Below, in pieces: positions 7,694 to 16,754 of a DNA stretch of 64,000 nt (the first letter of the stretch is position 1; each line of letters starts with the position of its first letter). The stretch is from Rubrivivax sp. (GTDB lineage: Bacteria; Pseudomonadota; Gammaproteobacteria; Burkholderiales; Burkholderiaceae_C), in the NCBI GenBank assembly GCA_016789955.1, contig JAEUPB010000010.1, positions 1-64,000 of the forward strand, read 5' to 3'. Both the position numbers and the translations under genes were made by a program. The notes under the pieces are model-generated. The model saw only the letters and a program-made list of their open reading frames with translations. It had not been told where the DNA came from and ran no database searches.

Positions 7694-8808
7694 CCACTGC
7701 CGCCACCGCTGCCGCCGTCGAGACGATCACGCTGGCGCCGGGCTACACCGTATCGCGGGTGGCCAAGGGCAACTGGCAGCTCGCCGCGCGGCACAGCGCG
7801 GCCTACGATGCCGACGAGGCTGTGGAGGACATGCGCCGCTACGTCGAGGCCGGCATCAACGCCTTCGACTGCGCCGACCACTATGTCGGCGTGGAGGAGC
7901 TGATCGGCCGCTTCCGCGCGCGCCACCCGTCGCTGGCCCGCGGCCTGCGCGTGTCCACCAAGTACACGCCCGACCTCGACCTGCTGCCCACGCTCACCAG
8001 GGCCCATGTCGAGGAGGCGGTGGACACCTCGCTGAAGCGGCTGGGCGTGGAACAGCTCGACGTGGTGCAGTTCCACTGGTGGGACTATCAGATCCCCGGC
8101 TGCGTGCAGGCCCTGCTGTGGCTGCAGGAGCTGCAGCGGGCCGGCAAGGTTACGCACGTGTCGACCACCAACTTCGACGTGGCCCACATGCGCGAGATCG
8201 TCAAGGCCGGCGTCACGCTGTTCAGCCACCAGCTGCAGTACTCGCTGCTCGACCTGCGGCCCGAGCGCGGCATGGTCGCGTTCTGCCGCGAGCACGGCAT
8301 CCACCTGTTCTGCTACGGCACCATCGCCGGCGGCTTCCTGTCGAACCGGTGGCTGGGCCAGCCCGACCCACCCCAGCCCTACGCGAACCGCTCGCTCGTC
8401 AAGTACCGGCTGATGGTCGAGGAGTTCGGCGGCTGGGCGCGCTTCCAGGAGCTGCTGCGCCGGCTCGACGCCATCGCCCGCAAGCATCGCACCGGCATCG
8501 CCACGATCGCCGCGCGCTGGGTGCTCGACAAGCCCCAGGTGGCGCTGGCGCTGGTCGGCGCGAAGGACGCGCGCCATCTGGCCGAGACGCTCGAGATCTT
8601 CCGCGTGACCCTCGACGACGCCGACCGCGCCGAGCTCGATGCGCTGGCGGCGTCGTCGCCCGGTGCGCCGGGCGACTGCTACGCCGTGGAACGCGACCCG
8701 GCCAGCATCCACAAGCGCATCATGCAGATGAACCAGAACGTGCACGGCGCACCCGCGAACATGCTGATGGCGCCCAACCTCAACGAACTGCGAGGAGCGA
8801 CGACATGA
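7690..8808 (+). CDS. Aldo/keto reductase family oxidoreductase
   Basis: The 372-residue TIM-barrel enzyme has the catalytic tetrad in order: Asp and Tyr in AFDCADHY, Lys in STKYTP and His in QFHWW. Near the end, VGAKDARHLAET matches the NADP-binding loop region. It should interconvert a carbonyl and an alcohol using NADPH. The GTG start overlaps the binding-protein stop (GTGA) and the end overlaps the next gene (ATGA), so it belongs to the transport operon. Relatives include L-galactose and pyridoxal dehydrogenase-type AKRs; I do not assign a substrate. Confidence 0.85.
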   Translation: MTTAATAAAVETITLAPGYTVSRVAKGNWQLAARHSAAYDADEAVEDMRRYVEAGINAFDCADHYVGVEELIGRFRARHPSLARGLRVSTKYTPDLDLLPTLTRAHVEEAVDTSLKRLGVEQLDVVQFHWWDYQIPGCVQALLWLQELQRAGKVTHVSTTNFDVAHMREIVKAGVTLFSHQLQYSLLDLRPERGMVAFCREHGIHLFCYGTIAGGFLSNRWLGQPDPPQPYANRSLVKYRLMVEEFGGWARFQELLRRLDAIARKHRTGIATIAARWVLDKPQVALALVGAKDARHLAETLEIFRVTLDDADRAELDALAASSPGAPGDCYAVERDPASIHKRIMQMNQNVHGAPANMLMAPNLNELRGATT

Positions 8809-9161
8809 ACCAGCCCACCCCCGACGTGTTCGAGCTGTACGACCTGCGCGTCGAGGTCATCGAGTCGGAACGGCCGGCGATCATGCACGTGAAGAAGGGC
8901 GACTGTTTCGACGTGATCGGCGGCCGCGTGGTCTTTCCCAAGGACCGGCCCGAGTTCTCGCTCTACGGCCTGCTGGCGGTGCTGCCGTTCATCCCCGCCA
9001 AGCAGCGGCCCACGCATCCCGCCGACTGGATGACCTCCGACTGCGTGATCGCATCCACCGACCCCGCCTGCGGCGCCCGCTTCAGGATCACGCGGCTGGA
9101 CAAGCGCGCGCTGCACCACGGCGACTTCAGCGTGGTGCCTCTCGGCGAGACCAACGGCTGA
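8805..9161 (+). CDS. Small TIGR04076-like protein of unknown function
   Basis: The 118-residue protein has no signal peptide or membrane segment. It resembles the TIGR04076 group in its opening YDLRVEVIESERP, the VKKGDCFDVIGG turn and a terminal FRITRLDK, though the Cys count is low. The family has no established reaction; a role as a small partner of redox enzymes is only suggested by its location. ATGA overlap with the aldo/keto reductase indicates coupled translation. The molybdenum enzyme starts 19 bases after its stop. Confidence 0.6.
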   Translation: MNQPTPDVFELYDLRVEVIESERPAIMHVKKGDCFDVIGGRVVFPKDRPEFSLYGLLAVLPFIPAKQRPTHPADWMTSDCVIASTDPACGARFRITRLDKRALHHGDFSVVPLGETNG

Positions 9162-9180
9162 TCTCTCCCAGGCGGGGCGC

Positions 9181-12100
9181 ATGGCGCTGCACGACAGCTA
9201 CTGCGTGCTGTGCCGCTCGCGTTGCGGTGCGCGCTATCGGGTCGACGGCGAACGGCTGGTCGGCGTCGAGCCCTGGCCCGACCATCCCACCGGCGGTGGC
9301 CTGTGCGCCAAGGGGCGCGCCGCGCCGGAGCTGCAGATGCATCTGCGGCGCCTGCGCACGCCGCTGCGGCGCACCACGCCGCGCGGCGCGCCCGACCCCG
9401 CTTGGCGCGAGGTCGGCTGGGACGAGGCGCTGGACGACATCGCCGCGCGGCTGCGGGCCATCCGCGACACGCACGGCGCCCACGCCGTGGCCTTCGCCAG
9501 CGCGTCGCCCGGGGCCAGCGGGATGTCGGACAGCCTCGAGTGGCTGGAGCGGCTGATCCACGGCTACGGCAGCCCGAACTTCCTTACCGGCGTGGAGCTG
9601 TGCAACTGGCACCGCGACCACAACCACGCGCACACGTTCGGCACCGGCATCGGCATGCCGGACTATGCGCAGACCGAGCTGGTGCTGCTGTGGGGGTTCA
9701 ACCCCGGCAACGTGTGGCTGGCGCAGGCCCAGGCGCTGGCGCAGGCCCGCCTGCGCGGTGCGAAGCTGATCGTGATCGACCCGGCGCGCACGCGGCATGC
9801 GCGGGACGCCGACCTCTGGCTGCAGCCGCGGCCAAGCACCGATGCGGCGCTGGCCCTGGGCCTGGCGCGCGAGCTGATCCACGGGCAGGGCTGGGATGCG
9901 GGCTTCGTCCGGCAGTGGACCAACGCCTCGTTCCTGGTGCGCGAGGACAACGGGCGGTGGCTGCGCGCCGGCGAACTCGAAGAGCGCCGTGGCGACGACG
10001 AGCGGCCGGTGGCGTGGGACGAAGCCGCCGCGGCGCCGGTGGCGCTCGACCCCGGCGCGCCGCTACCTCCGCGGCTGGCGCTGCTCGGCCACCACGACGT
10101 GCGCGGGATCGCCTGCCGCACCGCGCTGCAGTGCTACGCCGACGCCTGCGAGCCTTGGACGCCGCAGCGTGTGCAGCTGGCCACCGGCATCCCCGCGGAA
10201 AGCGTGCGGCAGGCCGCGCGGTGGCTGGCCGCCTCGCGGCGCACCAGCTACTTCAGCTGGACCGGCATCGCGCAGCATGCCAACGCCACGCAGACCGACC
10301 GCGCCATCGCGCTGCTGTACGCGCTGACCGGATGCGTCGACGGGCCGGGCGGCAACCGCCACCTGCGCCGGCTGCCGGTGAACGCGCCCGATCACCCGGC
10401 GCTGCTGGCACCGCGCCAGGCGGCGATGGCGCTCGGCCTGGCACAGCGGCCGCTGGGGCCACCGGCGTTCGGCTGGACGCTGGCCGACGACTTCCAGCGC
10501 GCCGCGATCGACGGCGTGCCCTACCGCGTGCGCGCGCTGGTGGGTTTCGGCGCCAACCTCGTGCTGTCGCAGCCGGATTCGGCGCGCACCGCGGCGGCGC
10601 TCGATGCGCTCGAGTTCCAGGTGCACTGCGACCTGTTCGAGAACCCGACCGCGCGCCATGCCGACTACCTGCTGCCGGTGCGCACGCCGTGGGAACGCGA
10701 GGGGCTGCGCATCGGCTTCGAGATCAGTCCGCGGGCGATGGAGCAGGTGCAGCTGCGGCCGGCGCTGGTGCCGCCGCCCCCGGGCAACCTGTCGCGCTCG
10801 GACCTCGAGATCGTGTTCGCGCTGGCCACGCGGCTGGGGCTGGGCGCCTTGTTCTTCGACGGCGACATCGATCGCGCGCAGGACCACGTGCTGGCGCCTA
10901 TCGGCCTGACGATGGCCGCGCTGCGCGCGCAGCTGGCCGGCGTTCGCGTGCCGCTGCCGCAGGTTGAGCGCGCCTACGCGGTACCGCTGGCAGGCGGGCG
11001 GATCACCGGATTCCAGACGCCGAGCCGGCGCGTCGAACTGCACTCGGATCGGCTGGCGACCGCCGGCATCGCCGCCGTGCCCGAGTGGGTGGCGCCGGCG
11101 GATGGCGCGATCGCCGGCTGGCCGCTCACGCTGTCCAGCGCCAAGAGCGGCCTCTACTGCCAGAGCCAGCACCGCACGTTGCCGTCCCTGCGCCGGAAGG
11201 AGCCCGAGCCGCTGGCCCGGCTGCATCCCGCACTGGCACGCACGCACGGCATCGCGGCCGGCGACTGGATCGACGTGCGCACGCGCCGCGGCAGCGCCCG
11301 CTACCGGGCGGCGCTCGACGACACGCTGGACCGGCGCACCGTGCAGGCCACCTTCGGCTGGTGGCAGGGCTGCGACGAACTGGGCCTGCCGGCGGTGGAC
11401 CCGCTCGCGCCGGGCCACGCCAATCCCAACGCGCTCGTCGACGGCTCGCTGCTCGACGGCCCGTCGGGCTCCGCGCCGTTGCGATCGCTGCCCTGCGCGA
11501 TCGTGAGGGTCGACAGCGCGGACGTCGCGCCCGGATGGGACGGCCTGATCGAGGCCCGCGCGCGCTGCACCGGCCGGCCATCGTCACGCGTGCTCGCACT
11601 GGAGCTGCGTGCGGCGGACGGGCGGCGGCTGCCCGATCATCGGCCGGGCCAACATGTGCGCATCGCGATGAGGCTCGACGACGGCAGCGACATCGAGCGC
11701 TGCTACTCGCTGGTGGGCGCGGCGGTCGAGCCCGGGCGGCGCGGCTACCGCATCGCGGTGGGCCTGCCCCGCGACGGCGGGCGGTTGTCGGCGGCCTTGC
11801 ACCGGCACTTCAACGCCAGCCCCGACACCAGCCTGCCGTTGCGCCTGAGCCGGCCTGCCGGCCGCTTCCTGCTGCCGGCGCGGCCGACGCGGCCGGTGGT
11901 GCTGCTGGCGGCCGGTGTCGGCATCACGCCGTTCATGTCCTTGCTCGAAGGCTGGGCGGCCGACCCTTCGGCGCTGCGCCAGCCGGTGCTGCTGCTGCAC
12001 GGCAGCCGCAGTCCTTCCGAGCAGCCCTACGCGCGGCGCGTGGCCGAGATCGCGGCGAAGCTGCCGCTGCTGCAGGCGCAGTCGCTGCACAGCGCGACAG

Positions 12101-12555
12101 CCGCCGGCGTGGCCCCAGCCCACGTGAGCGCAGAGCACGTGGCAGCGCACTGGATCGCGCAGCGGGCCACCTTCCTCGTCTGCGGCCCGCCGGCCATGGC
12201 CCACGACGTCATCGACGGGCTCGTGGCCCGCGGCGTGCCGCGCCACGACCTGCACAGCGAAGCGTTCGCGCTCGCGGCACCGGTCGCGCCCGCCAGCGCG
12301 CCCGGCCGCCGCGTGCACTTCGCGCGCAGCGGCGTGCATGCCGTGTGGGATGCCGCGGACACGAGCCTGCTGACGCTGGCCGAACGCTGTGGCGTGCCGC
12401 TGGCCGGCAGTTGCCGCGTCGGCCAGTGCGAGACCTGCCGCGTCGGGCTGCGCGCCGGCGATGTCTGGCACCGGGCCGAGGTGCCCGACCTCGAGGCCCA
12501 CGAGTGCCTGGCCTGCGTGGCCGTGCCGGTCACCGACCTGGAGGTCGACGCGTGA
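9181..12555 (+). CDS. Molybdopterin oxidoreductase fused to FAD/NAD(P) and 2Fe-2S reductase
   Basis: This single 1124-residue chain joins two enzymes. Residues 1-750 form a DMSO-reductase-superfamily catalytic unit. It has an N-terminal 4Fe-4S motif (C8, C11, C15 and C43 of GGLCAKG), Cys141 in ELCNWHRDH as probable Mo ligand, and a C-terminal pterin-binding domain (about 640-750). Residues about 795-1124 are a phthalate-dioxygenase-reductase-type module: flavin motif RCYSLVG near 840, nucleotide motif LLAAGVGITPF near 908, and a plant-type 2Fe-2S site (GSCRVGQCETC near 1077, then CLAC). Electrons could pass NAD(P)H-FAD-2Fe-2S-4Fe-4S-Mo within one chain, or in reverse. There is no Tat signal, so it is cytoplasmic. 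It resembles assimilatory nitrate-reductase/formate-dehydrogenase relatives, but the substrate is unknown. Confidence 0.88.
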   Translation: MALHDSYCVLCRSRCGARYRVDGERLVGVEPWPDHPTGGGLCAKGRAAPELQMHLRRLRTPLRRTTPRGAPDPAWREVGWDEALDDIAARLRAIRDTHGAHAVAFASASPGASGMSDSLEWLERLIHGYGSPNFLTGVELCNWHRDHNHAHTFGTGIGMPDYAQTELVLLWGFNPGNVWLAQAQALAQARLRGAKLIVIDPARTRHARDADLWLQPRPSTDAALALGLARELIHGQGWDAGFVRQWTNASFLVREDNGRWLRAGELEERRGDDERPVAWDEAAAAPVALDPGAPLPPRLALLGHHDVRGIACRTALQCYADACEPWTPQRVQLATGIPAESVRQAARWLAASRRTSYFSWTGIAQHANATQTDRAIALLYALTGCVDGPGGNRHLRRLPVNAPDHPALLAPRQAAMALGLAQRPLGPPAFGWTLADDFQRAAIDGVPYRVRALVGFGANLVLSQPDSARTAAALDALEFQVHCDLFENPTARHADYLLPVRTPWEREGLRIGFEISPRAMEQVQLRPALVPPPPGNLSRSDLEIVFALATRLGLGALFFDGDIDRAQDHVLAPIGLTMAALRAQLAGVRVPLPQVERAYAVPLAGGRITGFQTPSRRVELHSDRLATAGIAAVPEWVAPADGAIAGWPLTLSSAKSGLYCQSQHRTLPSLRRKEPEPLARLHPALARTHGIAAGDWIDVRTRRGSARYRAALDDTLDRRTVQATFGWWQGCDELGLPAVDPLAPGHANPNALVDGSLLDGPSGSAPLRSLPCAIVRVDSADVAPGWDGLIEARARCTGRPSSRVLALELRAADGRRLPDHRPGQHVRIAMRLDDGSDIERCYSLVGAAVEPGRRGYRIAVGLPRDGGRLSAALHRHFNASPDTSLPLRLSRPAGRFLLPARPTRPVVLLAAGVGITPFMSLLEGWAADPSALRQPVLLLHGSRSPSEQPYARRVAEIAAKLPLLQAQSLHSATAAGVAPAHVSAEHVAAHWIAQRATFLVCGPPAMAHDVIDGLVARGVPRHDLHSEAFALAAPVAPASAPGRRVHFARSGVHAVWDAADTSLLTLAERCGVPLAGSCRVGQCETCRVGLRAGDVWHRAEVPDLEAHECLACVAVPVTDLEVDA

Positions 12556-13292
12556 CGGCGGTGCCGCGCAGGCTGGGGCTGGTCGGGTGCGGCCGCATCG
12601 GTGGCCGCGTCTTCGACGCCTGCCGCACCGGCGAACTGCCGGGCTGGCAGGTCTGCGGCGTGCTCGTGCGGCAGGCCGATGCGGCGCGGGGCGCGCCGTG
12701 CACCACCGATCTCGACACCTTCGTGTCCACGCGGCCGGACCTGGTGCTGGAGCTGGCCGGCCCGCCCGCACTCGCGACGCTCGGCGAGGCGCTGCTGCGC
12801 GTGACCGACGTGTGGACCATCAGCGCCGCGGCCCTGGCCGACGAGGCGCTGCGGCAGCGGCTCGAAGCCGTGGCGCACGCGTCGGCCCACCGCCTGCGCA
12901 TCCTGCCCGGCGCCTTCGCGGGGCTGGATGGCGTGGCCGCATCGGCCGCCGCGCCCGGGGCGACGCTCACGCTGGTCATCGACCTGCCGCCCGGGCCGGA
13001 GGCTGCCGAGGTGCGCTTCCGCGGCACCGTGCGCGAGGCCGCGCGGCTCTTCCCGGATGCCGTGAACGTGGCCGTGGCCGCCGCGCTGGCCGGGCCCGGG
13101 CTGGACGCCACGCGCATCGAGGTGCGCCATCCGGGGCCGGTGCCCCGCCACCGCCTCGCACTGCACGCGACCAGCGCTGCCGGCCACGTGCGTGTGGAGG
13201 CGGAGCCGGATCTCGGCCAGGGCGTGCACCCGGTGGCCTGCAGCGTGATCGCGGCACTGCGGCGCGAGGGCAGCGCGATCCGGGTGGGGTAG
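12552..13292 (+). CDS. Aspartate dehydrogenase-like (NadX/DUF108) protein
   Basis: The 246-residue protein has an N-terminal Rossmann motif LVGCGRIGGRV and the FPDAVNVAVAAALAGPG stretch that matches the FPxNxNVAAAL signature of L-aspartate dehydrogenases. These enzymes form iminoaspartate from aspartate with NAD(P), or act in the reverse direction on oxaloacetate and ammonia. The GTG start overlaps the stop of the molybdenum enzyme (GTGA). It is the last gene of the operon, which suggests a role in handling a nitrogen compound or an amino/imino acid produced upstream. Related proteins may act on other imino acids. Confidence 0.78.
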   Translation: MTAVPRRLGLVGCGRIGGRVFDACRTGELPGWQVCGVLVRQADAARGAPCTTDLDTFVSTRPDLVLELAGPPALATLGEALLRVTDVWTISAAALADEALRQRLEAVAHASAHRLRILPGAFAGLDGVAASAAAPGATLTLVIDLPPGPEAAEVRFRGTVREAARLFPDAVNVAVAAALAGPGLDATRIEVRHPGPVPRHRLALHATSAAGHVRVEAEPDLGQGVHPVACSVIAALRREGSAIRVG

Positions 13293-13378
13293 CTGGCTGC
13301 TGCAGGTGCATGCGCCACGTTGTTGGACGTCAGGCCATTCGTTAGAGTCCACGCGACGACGACCGCGGGGAGGCGGGC

Positions 13379-14557
13379 ATGGATGAACCCGGCACGGGCA
13401 CGGCTGCCGAGTGGCAGCCGCCACAGGAACTGTCGATCCGATTCGTCGGCTCGGGCAGCGAGTACTTCCGCATCTGGATCGTCAACCTGCTGCTCACGCT
13501 GGTGACGATCGGCTTCTATCACCCGTTCGCCAAGGCACGGCGGCTGGTGTACTTCCACGGTGCCACCGAGGTGGGCGGCCAGCCACTCGCGTTCCTCGGC
13601 GACCCGAGGAAGATGCTGCGCGGCCATGTGCTGATGCTGGTGATGGTGGGCGCCTATGCGGTGGCCATCCGCGTGTCGCCCGTGGCCGGGGCGGTGGCCG
13701 TGGGCGCGTTCGCTCTGCTGTGGCCGGCGCTGTGGCATTCGTCGCTGCGCTTCCGGTTGGCCAACACCGCGTGGCGCGGCTTGCGCTTGCGCTTCACCGG
13801 TTCGCGCCTCGGCGCCTACGGGGTGATGGCAGTACCGATGCTGGCCGCCGCGACGACGGTGCTCGGGGCTGCGTTCACGGAGCAGCCCGCGGAGCCGCCA
13901 GGCCAACGCGCGGCGGGTTCGGCGGAGGCTGCGGCCGGCCTGCTGGTGCTGCTGCCGCTGCTGCTGGCGATGCTGCTGATGCCGCTGCTGGTGTGGTCGA
14001 TGCGCCGCTACCAGCACGGCCACTACGCCTGGGGTTCGCAAGTCTGCACGTTCAAGGCCCGCATCGGCGCCTACTACGGCGTGTTCTTCGTCTCCGGGCT
14101 GCTGTCGGCAGCCGCGGCCCTGGTCGTGGGCGGCGTGCTGTTTCTCGGCGCGCTGGCGCTCGGCGGCATGCGCGCCGGGTTCAGCGGTGCCGTGCTCGTC
14201 ACGCTGCTGGCGCTGGTGGGCTATCTGGTCGTGGGCAGCGTGGCCGGCGGCTATTTCGGGGCGCGCGTGCAGAACCTGAGCTGGAACGGCACGCGAGCCC
14301 CCGACATCTCGTTCCAGAGCGCCGTGCCGGCCGGGGACCTGGTGCTGCTGATGCTGAAGAACTGGCTGCTGATCGCCGTCACGCTCGGCCTGTATTACCC
14401 GTTCGCCGCGGTGGCCTCGGCCCGGCTGCGGCTGCAGGCGGTGAAGGTGCTGGCCGGGCCCGGGCTGCTGGCCACCGTGGCGGCCGCGGCGCAGGGCGAC
14501 GAGTCGGCCGCGGGCGACGCCGCCGGCGACCTCATCGGCATCGACGTCGGCCTGTAG
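13379..14557 (+). CDS. YjgN-family (DUF898) membrane protein
   Basis: The 392-residue inner-membrane protein has about eight hydrophobic helices and the DUF898 repeats. Each opens with a helix followed by a short FYHPFAKARRLVYF or YYPFAAVASARLRL motif. A strong GGGGAGG lies 6 bases before the ATG. The function of the family is not established. The M48 peptidase gene follows within 6-18 bases, a pairing I have seen in other proteobacteria, so a joint role in envelope quality control is possible. Confidence 0.85.
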   Translation: MDEPGTGTAAEWQPPQELSIRFVGSGSEYFRIWIVNLLLTLVTIGFYHPFAKARRLVYFHGATEVGGQPLAFLGDPRKMLRGHVLMLVMVGAYAVAIRVSPVAGAVAVGAFALLWPALWHSSLRFRLANTAWRGLRLRFTGSRLGAYGVMAVPMLAAATTVLGAAFTEQPAEPPGQRAAGSAEAAAGLLVLLPLLLAMLLMPLLVWSMRRYQHGHYAWGSQVCTFKARIGAYYGVFFVSGLLSAAAALVVGGVLFLGALALGGMRAGFSGAVLVTLLALVGYLVVGSVAGGYFGARVQNLSWNGTRAPDISFQSAVPAGDLVLLMLKNWLLIAVTLGLYYPFAAVASARLRLQAVKVLAGPGLLATVAAAAQGDESAAGDAAGDLIGIDVGL

Positions 14558-14563
14558 CCCGGG

Positions 14564-15628
14564 GTGCCACCGCCGATGCGCGCCCTGTACTTCGACGGCC
14601 GCAGCGCGCAGGGCCGCGAGGTGGAGCTGCTGCAGCAAGGCGGCGAGCTGCTGGCCCGCGGCGATGGCGACGCGACGCAGGCCGTCGTTGCGCGCTGGCC
14701 GCTGGCCCGCGTGCGCTGGCCAGAGCGCACGCGGCACGGCCAGCGCCTGGTGCGCCTGCCCGACGGCGGCGAACTGCACGTGGCCGACGGCGCCGCCTTC
14801 GACGCGTGGCGCACCGCGCACGGCCACCGCGAGGGCTGGGTGGTGCGGGTGCAGCAGCACTGGCGCGCCACGCTGGCGGCCGCGGCGGGGCTCGTCGTGC
14901 TGCTGGTGGCGGGCTACCTGTGGGGCGTGCCGGTGGCCGCGCGTGCCGTGGTGGCCTTGCTGCCGGCCGCCGTCGACGCCGCGGTCGGCCGTGCGGCACT
15001 GGAGAGCATCGAAGAGCGCTGGCTGCGGCCGAGCCGGCTGCCGCCGGCGCGCCAGGCCGAGTTGCAGCGCCAGTTGGCGGCGGCGCTGCAGGCGCTGGGC
15101 GCGACGGATCGGCACGCCGCACCGGTGGCGTGGACACTGCAGCTGCGCGCCGGTGGCGAGATGCTGGGCGCCAACGCCTTCGCGCTGCCGGGCGGCACCA
15201 TCGTCGTCACCGACGAACTGGTGGAGCTGCTCGAAGGCCAGCCGGCCACGCTGCTGAGCGTGCTCGGCCACGAGTGGGGCCATCTGCGGCATCGCCACGG
15301 CATGCGCGCGGTGGCCCAGGCCAGCCTGCTGGCGCTGGCCACGTCGCTGATGCTGGGCGACGTGAGCAGCGTCATCGCCGGCATCCCCGCCATGGTGGGC
15401 CAGCTCGGCTACTCGCGTGACGCCGAGCGCGAAGCCGATGCCGAGGCGGTGCGCGTGCTGCGCGCGGCCGGCCTGTCGCCGGCGGCCATGGTGGTGCTGT
15501 TCGAGCGCCTGCAGGCGCGGCGCAACGCGAAGGCCTCGGGCTCGTCATCGCTCCCGCTGGCGCTGGCCAGCCACCCTTTGGACGACGAACGGATCGCCTA
15601 CTTCCGCGCCGCTGCGGCCGCGCGCTGA
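14564..15628 (+). CDS. M48-family membrane-associated metalloprotease
   Basis: The 354-residue protein has a cytoplasmic N-terminal part, one membrane segment near residues 104-130 and a peptidase domain. The zinc motif HEWGH is at about 236-240, with the third ligand in EREADAEAV. These are the features of the HtpX/Oma1/BepA group, which degrade misfolded membrane or envelope proteins. The start may be GTG 14564 or, more likely, ATG 14576; neither has a strong ribosome-binding site. It follows the YjgN gene and is probably co-transcribed. Confidence 0.88.
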   Translation: MPPPMRALYFDGRSAQGREVELLQQGGELLARGDGDATQAVVARWPLARVRWPERTRHGQRLVRLPDGGELHVADGAAFDAWRTAHGHREGWVVRVQQHWRATLAAAAGLVVLLVAGYLWGVPVAARAVVALLPAAVDAAVGRAALESIEERWLRPSRLPPARQAELQRQLAAALQALGATDRHAAPVAWTLQLRAGGEMLGANAFALPGGTIVVTDELVELLEGQPATLLSVLGHEWGHLRHRHGMRAVAQASLLALATSLMLGDVSSVIAGIPAMVGQLGYSRDAEREADAEAVRVLRAAGLSPAAMVVLFERLQARRNAKASGSSSLPLALASHPLDDERIAYFRAAAAAR

Positions 15629-15668
15629 GGCGCTGCGCGGCGCGCGCGGGGGACGGGGGGCCGGGTGC

Positions 15669-16604
15669 TCATCGCCTCCCTGCGGGCTCGAGCTCCGCGC
15701 GGATCCAGCGCACCAGCTCGCGCGCCGCGGCGCTCGCCTCGGGCAGCGGCGCGGTGAGCGCCTGCACGGTGCGGCCGCCGGTGACGTGCAGCCGCCAGCC
15801 CGGCAGCACGTCGACGAGCTGGCCGGCAGCGAGCAGCGGGGCGGCCATGAAGTCGGGCAGGAAGGCGACGCCGCGGCCGTGGCGTGCGGCGGCCACCAGC
15901 ATCGCCAGGCCGTCGGCCACCAGCACCGGCTCCAGCGTCACCACGGCCAGCGTGGCCTCGTCCGCCTCGTGCTGCCAGCTCATCGTGGCCTGCTCGGTGG
16001 GCGGGCCGAACAGCAGGCAGGGCTCGCGCGCCAGGTCGCGCGGGTGCGCCAGCGGCAGCCCGCTGCGGCGCGGCGCGGCATAGGCGCGGGCGGTCATCGT
16101 CAGCATCGGCGTGGCCACCCAGTCGGGCGGCGGCTTGTCGGTGAGCCGGAACGCGATGTCGACGTCGTCGCGCAGCAGGTCGACCGGGCGGTTGGTCAGG
16201 CGCAGTTCCAGCCGCAGCGCCGGGTGGCGCGTCTGGAAGCGCGCCAGCAACGGCGCCAGTACGGCCTCGGCGAACGCCGGGAAGGTCGTGATGCGCAGCG
16301 TGCCGACGAGGCCCGCGTCGGCGCTGGCGCCGCGGCGAAAGCCCCGCCGTGCCGCCTCGGCAGCCTCGGCCACCGCGCGGGCGCGGGCCGAGAGCCGCCG
16401 GCCCGCCTCGGTGAGGCCGAGCGCGCGCGTGGTGCGTGCGAACAGCGGCACGCCGAGCTGTTCCTCGAGCACGGCCACGCGTCGGCTGACCGCGGCACGC
16501 GTGAGGTGCAGCTCGCGCGCTGCCTGCGCGAAGCTGCCGGCCGCCACGATGCGGGCGAACAGTTCCAGCGCGTTGGCGTCCAGCGCCGCTGCCGCGGGAC
16601 CCAT
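15669..16604 (-). CDS. LysR-family transcriptional regulator
   Basis: The regulator is about 311 residues, with an N-terminal helix-turn-helix (LELFARIVAAGSFAQAARELHLTRAAVSRRV) and the usual two-lobed effector domain. A TTG start at 16649 would add 15 residues but would overlap the palindrome at 16642-16664, so I prefer ATG 16604. It faces the alpha/beta hydrolase gene, the classical arrangement of a LysR regulator and its target, and the shared gap contains a T-N11-A-type inverted repeat. Confidence 0.88.
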   Translation of the reverse strand: MGPAAAALDANALELFARIVAAGSFAQAARELHLTRAAVSRRVAVLEEQLGVPLFARTTRALGLTEAGRRLSARARAVAEAAEAARRGFRRGASADAGLVGTLRITTFPAFAEAVLAPLLARFQTRHPALRLELRLTNRPVDLLRDDVDIAFRLTDKPPPDWVATPMLTMTARAYAAPRRSGLPLAHPRDLAREPCLLFGPPTEQATMSWQHEADEATLAVVTLEPVLVADGLAMLVAAARHGRGVAFLPDFMAAPLLAAGQLVDVLPGWRLHVTGGRTVQALTAPLPEASAAARELVRWIRAELEPAGRR

Positions 16605-16641
16605 GCGCACCGGCTCGGGGGCGGGGGCGCGACGGGAGCCT

Positions 16642-16664
16642 TTTGTCAATGGAATGGCGACAAA
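16642..16664. promoter_or_regulatory. LysR-type binding site TTTGTC-N11-GACAAA
   Basis: Two 6-base arms form a perfect inverted repeat with an 11-base spacer, matching the T-N11-A pattern of LysR regulators. It lies between the LysR gene and the divergent hydrolase gene, so it probably serves autoregulation and hydrolase activation. The assignment is from pattern and position. Confidence 0.55.
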
Positions 16665-16754
16665 GTGTCAACGCCGGACAGTCTAGTCAACCGGGCGGCG
16701 ACTTTCTAGAGTGCCGCCATCGCGCGATGCGTGTCGCCGCCGGAAAGGAACCCG

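Noticed and set aside
12530-15298. A 922-codon minus-strand frame opposite the DUF898 and M48 genes
   Set aside because: The plus strand encodes a complete eight-helix protein and an HEWGH peptidase. The minus frame has shadow-type composition.
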